From NCBI GenBank assembly GCA_005408345.1, contig SEMN01000175.1, positions 589,001 through 653,000 on the forward strand: a DNA stretch of 64,000 nucleotides, read 5' to 3'. This document shows positions 51,105-64,000 of this stretch, piece by piece; position 1 is the stretch's first letter, and each line of letters begins with the position of its first letter. Both the position numbers and the translations under genes were made by a program. This stretch comes from Macquaria australasica. Its lineage: Eukaryota > Chordata > Actinopteri > Centrarchiformes > Percichthyidae. The notes below the pieces were generated by a model that had not been told where the DNA came from, searched no databases, and was given only the letters and a program-made list of their open reading frames with translations.

Positions 51105-52295
51105 TTGAAGATGAATCACTACTTTTGAACTCCATGATATGTGTGTGCAAAACAATGGTAACCACAAAAGTGTACACACTCCCTAACACAGAAATGCTTG
51201 TGTTGTGTACAAGCATCAGAAGGACAGACGGAAGATGGATGGGTGGCGTTCCACAGGAGTCAGCCTCAAACAGGGGATCTTATTTTATCTACTGGGCTGT
51301 AAAAATGACTCTCGGGTGCAGGAGATGACAGAAAGAGCATATCCTGACCTTGTAACCACTCAGTGCAGAGTAAAGTAAAACCCTAAGAAGACAACTGGTG
51401 TCCCAGACTGACACATCAGCCTATTGTTAAATTTCCAATATGACAACCTCAAGACAAAGACAGCAGCAGGCAGACTATACAGTAAATAAATACATCATTT
51501 CATTGTTGAAGACAAAGATGCAAACAGACGCCTATTCGAGTAGTAGTATGTACTGAAGGCATTGATCCTCAGCCAACAGACACCTTTAAGTATGTTAAGC
51601 TAACTCTCTGCAGGGCTTAACATCTCTGATAGTTCTTAGCCAGGGGAGAGATATTTTTAACTGCTAAACCACTCTGGGTACAGACCAGATGTTCTGCAAA
51701 GAACGCCCTTCTAAACATTTATGACTATCAGTGGATGGGCCCTGGGGCGCAGCTGCTGTTTAGAGAACAACTGAGGCGAGGAGAAGTCACCTCCGCCTGA
51801 TTACTACATTTCTCACTCTTTACAGAAGTGATTCCTTGCTTTGTTTTTACAACAACGCTCAGGAAGATAACATCCATTTTAGAGGACAGCCATTATAAAA
51901 GGTCTGCTCTAAACAAATGTCAGTAACCTGCCTCTCCATTGTGCATGTTAGTAGTGTGACAAGTTGCTTGTTTGATTGCTGAATTTCTTTTCTTCTTGCC
52001 TATGTTAGTAAAAAACAAAACAACAGATCATCCTACAATGAAATCACACACAATCAATTGTGTCTAGGAAATGACACATCAGGCACAGTTGGCACTCTGA
52101 CAGCTCCTGATTGCCTGTTGTGGGAACAGACAGAGGGAGAGACTAGAGGAGAGGCTCATGGATGGTGATGGATGGAAATGGACACATGACAGGGCCGGGT
52201 CAGTTGCCATGGGAACATCAACGAGAAGGAGATCAAGCTTTCCTTTACAGAAATGTTTGTTTCAATTCCATAACAGTGCTTTAATTGGCAAATTT

Positions 52296-52390
52296 ATATA
52301 TGCAGTATACTATATACAGTATAGATACATATATACACCTATATACATGTATAAATATATACACATATACATATATATATACACATATAG
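52296..52390. repeat. AT-rich (ATATAC)-type simple repeat
   Basis: Imperfect units of tatatacac and acatatata extend for about 95 bp. This is low-complexity sequence and not coding. Confidence 0.9.
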
Positions 52391-52740
52391 CATCTGTATG
52401 TGTCAGTTGACAAATTCATGTCACGGTTCATATCGCCCAACGGTAATTATTATTTACTAAAAAGCTTTAAATCAAACTACAACAATCACATATATACAAT
52501 ACGTGCCTGCTATAACAAGCAAAACCATGAAACCTGAGATGCAAAAAGGATGAGCTTCTGTACAATCCTCTCTCTTCTTCACACAGACAAAAACTGTCAA
52601 CAGTCATTATGAACCATCCGGCCAGCAACCGCACCCACACAGCAGGGGTCATTTGTCAGCTTTTGAGATGTCACTGAGCATGGCCCTGAAGATTAAAAAA
52701 ATGGAGCTTTTTTCAAATGAATAAATAACTGGGATGTAAG

Positions 52741-52996
52741 GCTGCAACTAATGATTATTTTCATTATCAATTCATCTGCAATATATTTTAATCATCATTA
52801 ATCTGTTTTAGAAAATTGTGAAAAGTGCCCATCACAATATCCCAGAGCTCAAGGTGACGTCTACCTATTCAGTTTACTATCACATAAGACAAAGAAAAAC
52901 AGCAAATCATCACATTTGAGAAGATGGAAATAGGTAACTTAATCGATTATGAAAAATAGGTGGCGATTAATTTTCTGTCTATCAACTAATAAATTA
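52741..52996. repeat. dispersed teleost repeat (gctgcaactaatgatta family)
   Basis: The sequence begins gctgcaactaatgattattt and ends near gcgattaattttctgtctat followed by caactaataaatt, an inverted counterpart of the start. This corresponds to a very common teleost miniature repeat that I recognise from memory, full of ATCGATTA-type words, here diverged. It is non-coding. Confidence 0.65.
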
Positions 52997-53071
52997 ACAT
53001 ACTAATTGCTCTACTGAAATCATCTCTAATCAGCTCTAGTGGAGTGTTTGTACTTTAGGATGAGCTGTATG

Positions 53072-53395
53072 CAGGGAATGAAATTAGCACCTGCCACCTG
53101 CCAAATACAGGGTACATGTTGGCTGTGGCAGGTTTTTGGTCACCTGCCACCATGGCAGATAGCTTTTTCTCAAATTAATAACTATTATTTTTAAAAAGCA
53201 ATTCTTAAGAATAGTCAGGGTTTAAGATTACATGATACATTCCATATTTCTACTGTCAGGTACCACTGACTCAATGTTTACAATTCTGAAGTGGTCTACA
53301 TAGATTTCAGAAGTGGCAGGAAGATTGAGTGGCCGGTAGAGCCACAGTGCACTGCCACAGAGGCAGGTGAGGAAAAGAATAAATTTCAGACCCTG
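53072..53395. mobile_element. hAT-like MITE with 8-bp target duplication
   Basis: This 324-bp unit has imperfect inverted ends. The left is cagggaatgaaatta and the right, reverse-complemented, is cagggtctgaaattt, the CAGGG start being typical of hAT termini. The flanks are gctgtatg (53064-53071) and actgtatg (53396-53403), an 8-bp duplication with one mismatch. Subterminal cacctgccacc and aggcaggtg motifs recur in inverted orientation. No transposase is encoded. Confidence 0.75.
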
Positions 53396-56300
53396 ACTGT
53401 ATGCACATCTTTTTAAATGTGGCACTTGTGAGGAAGCTGAGGGGTGTGACTGTGTGTCTATGTTGGACTTAATAGTTCTGCATGATCCTCAGTTTGTGAG
53501 TCAGCATGTAAGTGTTTAATCTCCTTCCAGGGTATCACATGTCTCTTCTGCTTCCCATGTGCATTTCACCTGTTCACACTTATGACCTCCAGCCAAGCTA
53601 ACACCCCACAGTATGTAGGGGAAAAAGAGCCCTTTTTCATTATAGGTAATTGAGTTGTAGCTGAAACAATACTGATTGCATTAGGGCCCTTAATCATGTT
53701 AAGGTGTCTTATTTTATCACTGGGAATTTAGCTCATTCTTGGCCCATTTTGAGGCTAACCTTCTGCAGAGGCCGTTGCCACGGGAGACCGTGGGCTGCTC
53801 CCATTACCCGAGCACAGATAAATGTGTTGGCACTATGACCATACATCCCTTTGCTCTTTCTGTCTCACCTCCCGCCTTTCCCTCGCTCCCTTATCAGAGA
53901 GAAGAGGGGAGGAGGAGGTGAGAGGTAAGAGAGGATGCAGAGAGAAGCTCAACAGAGCGGCCTCCAATGTCAGAGGGGCGTATGAAGGAGATGTCAATCA
54001 AATCCAACACAGGTGCCACAAAGAGCAGCTATCACTGGCCCGTCCTCACATCTTTCGTCAAATGCTTGTTTCCTTAAGGCCCCCGAGCAACGCCCCCCTC
54101 CACTGGAATGAAGGCCCCTCCACCCTCCACTAGCCCAACAGGCCATCCAGATAAAGGAGCCAAACACACCCCTGTCCTGCTGTTGATGGACACATAGATA
54201 CGAGCTGAAGAGATAACCTCTCCATATTCACCTCTCTCCCCTTCATTTATCCCACTCCCTCCCTCCCTCCCTACAGCACCATCCATCTCTCCTTCCAATT
54301 TTTCAGCCTCTGCTCTGCCACTGTGCTGTCTCTTTCTCATTCCCTGCCTTACTTCTCCGAGTTGCATTCATTCAGTCTCCATCCGTTCCCCATCACCACT
54401 CCCCTTTCCTCTCAATCTTCCCACCACACATTTCAGTGGGAGCTCTATTGTTTGCTAGAGAGAGGGCATGCTGCTACTGGTTCTTATCTGGGGATGTTGG
54501 CGGCACATCTGCAGATGCTATCGCCGGCTCTGTTGCTCTGTTTATGCTCCAGCCCTGCAAGAGCAGCTAGCGGGGACATGAGATGGATGGAGGATGGGGC
54601 CAGAGGAAAATGGAGCATCTTCCTCAGCAGAAATGACGGAGTAAAGGGCAGAGAGGGGAGAACAGAGAGGAGAGCCTCTGGAAGGCAAGTAGACAAGACC
54701 AGGCAAAGTCCAAAGAAAAACTAAGACCTCAGCATTCCACGGCAAACCACATTCTCTTACCAACACTAAAATTATTAAGGATATCTATTTATTAAAAAAA
54801 AAAAGGCTGACCTGCCGTTTATCATCATGGCACACTGTTTTTTTTTTCCACAGAACTCCCTTCTTTTGCATTGATCTATGGAAGCTAAATGCAAATGTGT
54901 CAAATGCTACATATAAGCACTGAGCAGACGTATTCTTCAGCATAATACAGTACTTGTCTAAAACACTGTGTGGGTGTGTGCTTCAAATTACACCCCAACG
55001 AAGCTAAGGTAGAACAAAAGAAAAACATTTCCTGCATCAGAGAGATTAGAAGTGAGCTGTGTTTAAAGAGCATTGGTAACATACTCCTTTGCACACATTG
55101 TCACATGATGTGGACAGTTTGTAATGCGTATTATTGTGTAGCATCTGCAGTTGCTACTTGGAAAATATCCATGGGCATGGGTTTTAGCTGTATTGTTGGT
55201 AATGAAATGCACTGCAGACACAATGAGGCAGCTCAGGCAGTCGACCGTGCTACACAAAGCATCAGCTTGACTCCTGAACTTAAAGGGAATTGTCTTTCAA
55301 AGTGTAGGTTACAGAGGCAGGCTGAATGTCTGCTGACAATCTTTCGCGAGACAGATGGGTTTCTCTACGAGCCATGATTCTCAAATAGAGACTATGCCTG
55401 TGTTTGTGTGAGTATGTATACATGTGTATGAGTATGGGACTGGCAGCTTGGGAGCAGCAGATGTTTCTGAAGACACAGATGTAGTGCAGGGTGATGTCAC
55501 TCAACATGGCCAGGGGCATTCATCATCGTTTACCTCGTCGAGAGGTGCGACGGTGTGGCAAATTAACGTCAGTTAGCAGTCCTTCATTCCCCCTAACCCA
55601 CCATACAAACATAACATCTCTAGCACTCATTTTCCAGAGCACAATATGACTTTTATTTTGTGTGCACAGGGGTCCAAATTTAGGATTAACATAATGGTGA
55701 CATGTTCAAGTCTAATGAAGAAAATGGAAAACAGACTTGGACAACTGAGTGACAGATTTGATCAAGTCTGAGGAGTTGGAATTTAAGAGAAAACATTACA
55801 GAAAAACCAAGTACACATTCAGTTATAGCATATTAGTTGGATAATAAATCCAGGTTTATACCCTTGAATTCATATTAATACTAAAACAGCTGATTGCTTG
55901 TGCCTGTCCAGAGCTAAAAAATCAGAAATCAGTTTAAGATCTTTTTTTCTCTCTTTTCCTAATTCATGTAAACATCTTTCTGAGATGCTCCAGTGAGCCT
56001 CAATAACAGGCCAGGCAGAGCCGCTCATATTTCAGCAAGAGATCTGACATGATGAGAGGACCAATCCCTCCATGTAGACATAAAACACAACACAGTTTCA
56101 AAGTTCATTAGCCACGTCTGGTAAGATGCAGATGCCATGTATAATACAGATTAAACAAACGACAGCAAACACAGACATCAGATACTGTGAAAACACACCG
56201 TACATATTGAATAGGCTGTAGGAGGGCAAGATTCGGATTTGAATGAAGATCATACAGTGTGAAGCATTTACACCCTCAGTGGGCAACTCTTTACACACTA

Positions 56301-57016
56301 CTAATAGGTAAACTGTTCAATTATTGTGGTTAATTTAATTTGCAAATATGAACTGGATATATTTACTGAGGGCAAATGTGCAGTAGTGGATTTTCTCCAA
56401 ATAGCTCACAGAGAAAAATAAAGCAGAGGTATTGAAATGATCATATCAGGAACAGTGAGGAAGACAAAGTGACAACGAAGGCAATCTAATCAATCACTCA
56501 ACCCTAATGGAAAAGGATGCGACAGATCTCTAGAACACCTGGACGGTCTGACAGTGTGGCATTTGCAATTACTCCAGTCCATCTGCAGCGCATTGCCTTC
56601 AAATGGAGCAGATGCTATGCTGAATGCCTCTGAACAAAATAAACCTCTGATGAGTTTTAATTGTATATAAGTGAGCATTTGTGTGCCGGCACATTGTGTT
56701 GTCTAACATGGAAATGAACCATCCAAACCCCAAACTAAGATAATGCTTGTGTCTGTGCTTGTGTAATCCATGTTTCACGATGTTTCAAGATTTAATACAT
56801 AAATCCTCAACATCAAAGACAATGCTTTGATGCAATAGCTGCATCCAAGCTTGCTTTATGTTCCCTGGCTGTAACAGGAATTGAGACCTGAGTGTTAAAA
56901 TGCAGCACTGAGGGGCAAGGAAGCTGAAAGGTGAGGTAGAGGAAGGATGAAAGCAAAAGTGTTGGCAGTGTGTAGACTAGAAGACATGATGTGGTAGTGC
57001 TGTTCTGCCTCCTCTG

Positions 57017-57018
<2 letters not shown>

Positions 57019-57069
<51 letters not shown>
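57019..57069. repeat. (TG)n microsatellite
   Basis: A perfect TG array of about 51 bp, followed at 57135-57155 by a (CA)n array in the inverted sense. Confidence 0.97.
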
Positions 57070-57075
<6 letters not shown>

Positions 57076-57149
57076 CAATAGGGGAGATACTTATCACTGA
57101 CCTTGGAGCACAAGCTATTCTACAGCTTAGAAGAACACACACACACACA

Positions 57150-57600
57150 CACACAGGGTCTCCTCAGGGCTGTGTCCTTTTCCCACTTCTGTCTTGTACA
57201 CAAACGACTGTCAAACTTATTATGAAATCAGGTATGTTCTTAAGTTTGCGGATGATCAGAGTCATGGCCCTGTAGTAGGAGAATTTGCCAGTTGGTGTAA
57301 ACAATCTTTCCTATAACTGAATGTGTCAAAGACCAAAGAGATGTTCATTGACTTTCGCAGGAGACCTACTTCTGTAGCTCCTACCATCATTAAAGGAGAG
57401 CCTGTGACTGCAACCCAGCAGTGCAAATACTTGGGAACCATCTGGGATGATGAGCATACTTTTGATGCCAACGCTGATTTTATTTATAAAAAGGAAAACC
57501 AAAGACTGTTTTTCTTCAGAAGTTTTAATGTTGAAAGTGTTCTATACTTCTTTTATTGAGTCAGTTTTATTCATTGTATTATTTTTTGTATTTACTATTA
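57150..57600 (+). pseudogene. decayed LINE reverse transcriptase fragment
   Basis: The translation gives GSPQGCVLFPLL, then after a frame change LYTNDCQTYYEI, LKFADDQSHG with the catalytic FADD (57245-57256), and WCKQSFL, then a TAA at 57314. An open part with SKTKEMFIDFRR and CKYLGTIWDDEHTFDAN follows, to 57559. These are reverse-transcriptase motifs of a CR1/L2-superfamily or related LINE different from the one at 14.4 kb. The copy is short and carries at least one frameshift and one stop. It starts directly after a CA microsatellite (57135-57155). Confidence 0.75.
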
Positions 57601-60600
57601 TTGACTGCTGTCTGTAAGCAAATAGCCCCTCAGGAACATTAAAGCAGGATGCAGTGCAGGATGCAGTCAGTTGTACAAAAGGCAATTCCATAATACCACA
57701 CATCAACACTAACAGCAGGGAGCCTGTACTCGAACACCGCAAGCCTTTATTTTTTTTAATCATCAATCAAGTCTCATCAGACTCAACTCAGAGAGTCAAA
57801 CACTTCCACACCGCCCTGAAATCATGCACACACATACACACAACCCCGAATTTGACACCTCCACAGCTTGCAACCACCAATCAAAAAGCGTGACGGCGCT
57901 GCATGGTGTGGACATGAGACGTCTTTACACCCTCCCCAGGGCACTCAGCTCAGTCAAAGGAGGATCCACACATACTCATGAACACTAGTTTCTTTATGTT
58001 ACCCAACTGAATTGCTCATTGAAACAACATAACACTTTCTTGCTTTCCATCTTCCTTGTTTATCACACTCTCTCCTTTCTCACACTTTGCTCTTGCTCGC
58101 ACAAGTCTTGCCTGCATCACACATATAATGCCCCTGCACATTAAGACAGAGGCAGTGTTCAAGCAGGTCTGAACAGGCTCCAGCATCTCCCCAAACAGTC
58201 TTTATCCCAGATGAAGAACACGTACGGTGCCCCATTCACTTCTAGCTTTTATTTTCATCCCTGTCACTCTGCAGAACGCATACTTGGCACGAACCACCCA
58301 TCCATCCTGCACACTCAAAACCCATTTTTTCCCCCTCAAGTTAGCTCTGAGTGACACTGAGTGAGCAAAGCAGACTACCTGTCTTTGGCTAAAAGCAAAA
58401 AAATAAATGCAAATGAACTTTCCATTAAGGATTGTCAAGCAAAATGTGGACGTTTCCGGGGATAAAACCCCTTTGTTCGTCACTAAAGAAAATGGGGAAC
58501 TGGGAAAAACATGTAGTTCTTCTTCCTATTTTTCCACCAGCATAAAAGAGCATTATGGAGATAGAGAAATCCAGTCAGCTGGAAGAGAGCGTGGGATATG
58601 AATTAAATGGAAGCGGAGAGAAATGCTTTATAAGGTGTCACCTCTCACACCTTGTGCATGCTCCTTTCAGTTAAAGCCACACCTCTCCACTGGCATCATA
58701 ATACCATCAATGTTTGTTGGAAACCTGCTCAGATGGTGCAAAAAAGTCAATCCATAAATAACATTGGTCTCTGAAGCATAAGAAACCAAGATGCTCACCA
58801 ACTGAGCACTTCGCACTTTGGTTTCTTCAGTACACTCCATCTGTGCCCAAGGCGAGGCGTTCTTTCAGTGCAGAATATGCAATGAAACACTCACGGTTGC
58901 ACCATATTTCTGCACCCTCAGCACAAGCCAAGTAGAGTACAATATGCATTTCAAACATATTTTATTTACATCTTAAGTAGCTAAATCAAATCCCTTTTCT
59001 GTCACCATGGAATCACACATTTAACTCACAAAATAGGCCATCTTTCAAAAGATATCCCATAAAAAAAAAATATGATATGCTTGTCATCATCTAGTGACGA
59101 TGCTTCAGAATTCAGACAAAAAGACTTCAGGGCAAAGGGGCTCGTGAGAACATCGATATCGGAATGTGAAATCTTTTCAAAGAACAGGTGTCAAGACAAG
59201 TGGCCTTGAAAATCTACACTCAAGACTAGCTGGACCGTATCAATCTGGAATAAAAACTTTCAGTCTCCCTTTTTTCTGCCCACCCTGTGTGTCTGATGAA
59301 TACAGAGGTGCATTTGAAAAGATTTCTCCGAGGCATGGGGAGCCATCAAAAAAAAAACTGAGAGTCAACTCTCTTTCAGGGTTCAAAAGCTCTATGAAGC
59401 CCAATTTAGCTTTGAAACTTGGGGACGTTTTAATATGAAAACCCAAAACTGCTTCATGCACGCTCAGTCGGACGGGCATTGGGAGATGAAAGGCTGATGC
59501 GGATGAGCAAACTGGTCCGTAACTGCGTAGGTATCTCTGTCTGTAGAAGCGCAAGGAAGGAGACATGGACAGTGAATGTCAATGAGGGAGGGGAGGATAA
59601 ACAAAATGCTCTCAAGTGCAGTCTATCCTCCTTTGTATGCAGATTGAGAGAAACTGCAAGAGTGATGAATTGTCCGCTGCAAAAACTTTTCACAGCTTTG
59701 AATGAGGCACTCCCCAGGTAGTAAAATTCCTGGCACAAAGCAGCTTTTTCTTTGCCTCAAGTGTGAACTTTGCCATGCACATCCACCCTGAGAGGTCTAT
59801 ATAAGGAGTACGTACACCTCATATCCTTAGGGTAGAACTCAATAATACACCTTGGCTTGTGGAATTAAAAGGCGTCATGTGCTAAGGTTTTTTCCCGTTG
59901 AATACTTCCCAGGAATATTTTACTCTTCCCAGGAACCACAGGATTTGTCACCATAAGTTGTCAGACTTTAACACAGAACTAAAAAACTGATGTATATTCT
60001 TTTTTGTTATAATTTAATAATTATTAGATTATCTACGGTACAGTTTATTAAAATAACAAAAATAAAGATAATACACAATTCCTCTTTGTACCATCTTTAA
60101 AGGTAAAAACAAAACCTTCGAAATCTTCTGTTATTTGGCGAAGTCTCTGGTGGTTCTAGGAAGTGTATGGCCATCTTTCTTACTGCTGACCTGAAGTAGT
60201 TCAGAATCCACTGAAAGCAACTATTTTGGCAAGTATTTTGTCCTCTTGTTTGGAGTAACGTTGGTGCACTGCACTCAGTGCTCCGCCTGCTGAATTCCCC
60301 TCTGCATAGTGACTTTAAGGATGGAGGCTTGCATGTCTGATAATATGAAGCGGATCTGCTTTAAATCAGACTCAACTACTACAAGCGAACAATACATGTG
60401 AAAAAATGTAGCCTCTTTTCATTTTAAGCAAACATTGGCATTCCAGACTGATACACTGTCTCTATACACAAACCCAACCAACCCACCAACCCAAAGTTAA
60501 ATAAATCAAAAGGTCAGAATTAAGTCAAAATGGTAGAAGTCATTTGTTTGATAAGATCTGCATTCTGCAGTGGAAACTACTCTCCTTCAGGTCATCTCTT

Positions 60601-63600
60601 CGAGCCTTGTGTTGTTTTTAACGTAGAGCTACTCATTTAGTGAACATTACATTCCAGTTCCCTGCCAAAACACAAGAACACAAGCACCATAACCATGCAA
60701 CTGTACTCAGGACTGTGAATAACAAGAATCCAGGCCCTGTAGATAGCCAAGCTTCTGGAAGAATTCTGGCTGTGTAGCAGTAAATCACTGACTAATGCCT
60801 TGATTTTAAAATGCGCATGGTTCCTAATTTTGACTTGTTACATCGATTTGTCTGTTTTTTTTCCAACACCATGCAGGCTTAATGTCCTGATTGTTTATTC
60901 CACTTGATTGGTGTAAAGGATATCTTTTGATGTGCTATTTAACGTGATAAACACCACATTTGAAAAAACGCTTAATTTGCTGCATCACTTTAGTGAAATC
61001 TGGGGAATGTGTCAAGTTCAGTCTTAGGAGGCTTTGACATATATTTTAAGTAAATCCCACATACAACTGTAGCTGTCGATGGGCATTTCAAACTTGTATG
61101 AGACACCAAAAGTAAGCTCCCCACATACAAGTAGATATTTTAGAGCATATGGTAGCAAGGCATCTATAAAAGACAAAACACTCAAGCTGATTAACACGCT
61201 AGCAGCCACATTCTCACTGGCGCCATGATGCTATGCTTCTGGTCCGAAGTGAAAATGAGAGCATTTAGGGGAAATTCTCTGAGGTTGTGTATGCCTTGAG
61301 CAGTGATGAATCATCACTGGTGTGCAGATGCCTCATACATATTGGGAGATGCACTATGTACAGCTGTGAATAGACGTTTAGGTAGTGGGGGAGTTGAGGT
61401 GCGGGATGGGGAGCAGTGGGCTTGAAAACACAGACGAGTGGAGCGAATTAGGGAAGTCATTATGCACAAAGAGTTTATCTTCATCTGCTGACTCCAGCAG
61501 TCAATCACTCTCATTAGAACACAGTAATTGTAGCAGCCAAAGCATAGTGCAGAAACAGGCTGAAAATGGAGTTCAATTGGACAGGACACTTTAATCTGAA
61601 ATTCTAAATGCAGCTTCATTGTAGTGAAGAAAATGTCTCCAGGTATTTAGAGTTTATTCAAACACTCTCTGAGCAGTAGCACATAATCTGGCACAGGCAC
61701 AGTAACACAGAAAAAAACTAAAGATATGTTTGCACTATATATAACACTGCTAAAGTATTCATTTAAAGAGGAATTAGTCAATTTCTTTTCTGTATCCACT
61801 TAACAGGTATATTTATGATAAAGCTGCCAGTGGAACATGTAAAGCTGTCCTGGCACACTCCCCGACTCCACTGCTCTCTTATACCCGTTTTCAGACCAAG
61901 ACACATCCTGGGTAAAAACCTGTGTTTGTAGTCGGTGTGAATGGGTCAACATGGTAATCTGACCTGGGTCCGCAGCCCTGCTCACAACCTGGGTTTTACG
62001 CAGGTCTGACACTGCTTGACTTTGGTGTTACAGGGTGAACGTTGGCTATTTCTGGCCCTCTTGGCCATAAATTCAACCATTCTAAAAAGTAAAGATAATT
62101 GCACATGATTTCACATGAGGACAACTTCTACATTAACCTTTCATATGGTGACCAAATAAAGAAATTAAATCCTATAAAGTTATAACACTGTCCACCATGA
62201 TGAATCTCCAAGTGTAAACAACATTACAGAGCCCATTTTAAAAGGAGATTTAAACAAAAACCCCAGTAACTTGTAGTGTGATGAAGACTGCATAGAAAGT
62301 GAAACAATTCCATATTTACATGTAGGCTGGTATTAATGTTTCATATCCAAAATCACTTGCTGGGTTTCAGTGTTACAGGGGCAATTTTAGCCTGCAACAA
62401 TGGCAAAAACTTCCAAACTAACAGCTTGTGTTGAAGCTGGTAACTCGTGTAAAAACAACCCTTGCATTGTTGCTCAACTTCTAATATAATCAGAATAAAG
62501 CTCGTGTTGAAAGATGACATTTCACATACAGTAGAGGAATTCCAGAAACACACCAAGACAATTAGACGCATGGGTGTACGTTCCCACGCACACACACAAA
62601 CACACACCAGGCGCAGAGGTGTCTGGAGAGTAGAGATAGGGCTGTCTCCATCAGCCTCTCCACCTACCCAGAGGACCTAATCAGTCAGTGAGTACACGTA
62701 AAATGGAGGCCGTCATCTACCTCCAGCCCAACAGACTCCCTGCCGACACTTTTCTCCTGCCACCGGCCTCTGGAGAGAAAAAAAGATGGATCTTTCCCTA
62801 CAGCTCCATCCTCAACCAAGATTTCCCACATCATATTTTCTCAGCCGTTGTGTTGGCGAGTCCTGTTTCTGTCTCCTTTACAGCCTCATCTTTGCAGCTG
62901 GCTACAACAGCTCAAATACATGCATTTTAGTTATTTTCCTTTTCCATTACTTGTGCTCCAAGGGTAGCTGAATGTTTTCATTTTTCAGCTCAACATATGA
63001 TTAATGCACCTCAGCAGAAGTGCAGGTTTGCAACGGTCTCTCCTCTCTGCTTTATCTACAGCCTCTCCCATCTTGTTGCTTGCATCCCTCCTCACATGTG
63101 CCAGAGACAGATGGAAACCAGGGTAATGGAACACCACTGTGACCCTGACCCTGCTTCCGGGTCGGAGCCATTCGTCATGGCAACGACCCCGGCACTCAGC
63201 AGCAAAGCAGCACATAATTGGTCATAAGAGGGAGGCGCCTGCACCTGGAAACGTGCACACCGACATGGGCTTAGCTAAGGTAATATATGTAAATGTAAGA
63301 GCACTGTTTACATTTCAAACAACCAGAATCTATGCTAGCATGGTGGGGTCACTTTTGCAAAAGTTCTCCGTCTACACTGAAAATTGTTTCCTTTTCCTGT
63401 TTTAACTGGCAAACAACAAAAATGTGTATTACAGCAATCATTTGGTAGCAAGTGGGCCAAACAGCTCTGTTCCTCCACTTGGTCTCAGCAAGTTAAAGCT
63501 CCATTCAGTCATCTCCTGCTTTCCACGATCCCTTCTATTGTGTATTATTATCACAACTCATTTATTCCAAGTTGTTTGTACAATGTAGTGATTTGTTCAC

Positions 63601-64000
63601 AGTTGATAAGTGAGAGCTGTTATCCAGGTCGAGCAATAATCCCTGCGATGCTGCAGTGAGATGCTCATGAGGATGTCTTAACATAAATATGAATACACAT
63701 CAGAGACACCTGTATTGTGTGCCAGGATATAATGCCATTCAAAATACACACCTCTTAACATTATTCCTGCATAGCACCTAACTGGGTTTTTGAAACCTAT
63801 TAACCCCGTCCAAACAACAAATGACTGGAGTTTTCAGATTAAAAGGGAGAAGGGTGTTTTATTAAGACACCGTTTTTGGGTGTGTAAAATGTCGACTTTT
63901 TGTAGATGACAAGTGAAAACAGCACAGAAAAAGAATTGTTTTGTTTTTAATTTAGCCAGCTTGGTGTGGACATAGTCAAGACTCACATGCACACACTCAC

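Larger units (their letters stand above)
41134..64000 (-). other. neo1 intronic sequence 5' of the Ig2 exon
   Basis: Upstream of the Ig2 acceptor, no Ig1 exon could be recognised up to the window end, so the intron is at least 22.9 kb. This agrees with the very long 5' introns known for DCC-family genes. It hosts the Tc1-like element at 43364-44967, the MADF-bearing miniature element at 47395-48029, further MITE-type repeats at 49178, 52741 and 53072, and a LINE relic at about 57150. The blocks at about 54-57 kb and 57.7-64 kb show no recognisable coding exon. An exon lacking a strong motif could have been missed. Confidence 0.6.

Noticed and set aside
53739..54766. Cluster of 60-133-residue frames on both strands
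   Set aside because: This is a GC-richer patch with low-complexity Ser/Leu/Arg composition and no conserved motif. It was considered as an Ig1 exon and did not show the Ig cysteine/tryptophan pattern.
59166..59738. Overlapping frames of 80-108 residues, considered as a possible exon
   Set aside because: No Ig, FNIII or signal-peptide features, and frames overlap on both strands with no recognisable product.
61870..62030. Segment with repeated cctgggt/acccagg words resembling a MITE
   Set aside because: No inverted ends or target duplication could be fixed, and the resemblance is only to word composition.

Overview
The window looks like teleost fish genomic DNA. It is AT-rich, has very large introns and many long (TG)n microsatellites, and carries repeats typical of ray-finned fish: Tc1-like transposons, an L2/Maui-type LINE, and PIF/Harbinger and hAT-like miniature elements. 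There are no bacterial operons, rRNA, CRISPR array or phage signals. I did not recognise any tRNA gene.

One host gene can be supported. It lies on the minus strand and is the middle of the ectodomain of neogenin (neo1, the DCC-family netrin/RGM receptor). Five exons follow each other from high to low coordinates: Ig2 (41133-40858), Ig3 first half (39546-39396), Ig3 second half (28250-28114), Ig4 first half (12820-12666) and Ig4 second half (12471-12351). Every observed splice site is GT/AG and all four internal phase junctions agree, giving about 280 codons with no frameshift or stop. The Ig1 and signal-peptide exons should lie beyond position 64000, and the fibronectin type III, transmembrane and cytoplasmic exons below position 1. 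I did not find them here.

The rest is intron and transposon-derived sequence. The 15.3 kb Ig3/Ig4 intron holds a 5'-truncated L2-type LINE (about 14360-16612, + strand, one 2-bp frameshift) and a complete Tc1/mariner element (22402-23622). That element has perfect 28-bp terminal repeats and an unbroken transposase frame, but two of its three catalytic acidic residues are replaced. The 11.1 kb intron inside Ig3 holds a LINE 3' tail about 20 bp from a splice acceptor, several degenerate repeats and an 84-bp TG array. The intron beyond Ig2 (41134 to the window end) holds a second full-length Tc1-like element (43364-44967), disabled by one premature stop. It also holds a PIF/Harbinger-like element that keeps one MADF-domain exon (47395-48029), a hAT-like MITE with a near-perfect 8-bp target duplication (53072-53395), two other dispersed fish repeats, a second LINE reverse-transcriptase relic (about 57150-57600) and a possible solo LTR.

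I see no convincing undescribed multi-gene system. The most useful leads are the catalytically altered but open Tc1 transposase, the MADF-exon miniature element, the retroelement tail beside a neo1 splice acceptor, and a few perfect hairpins in intronic DNA.
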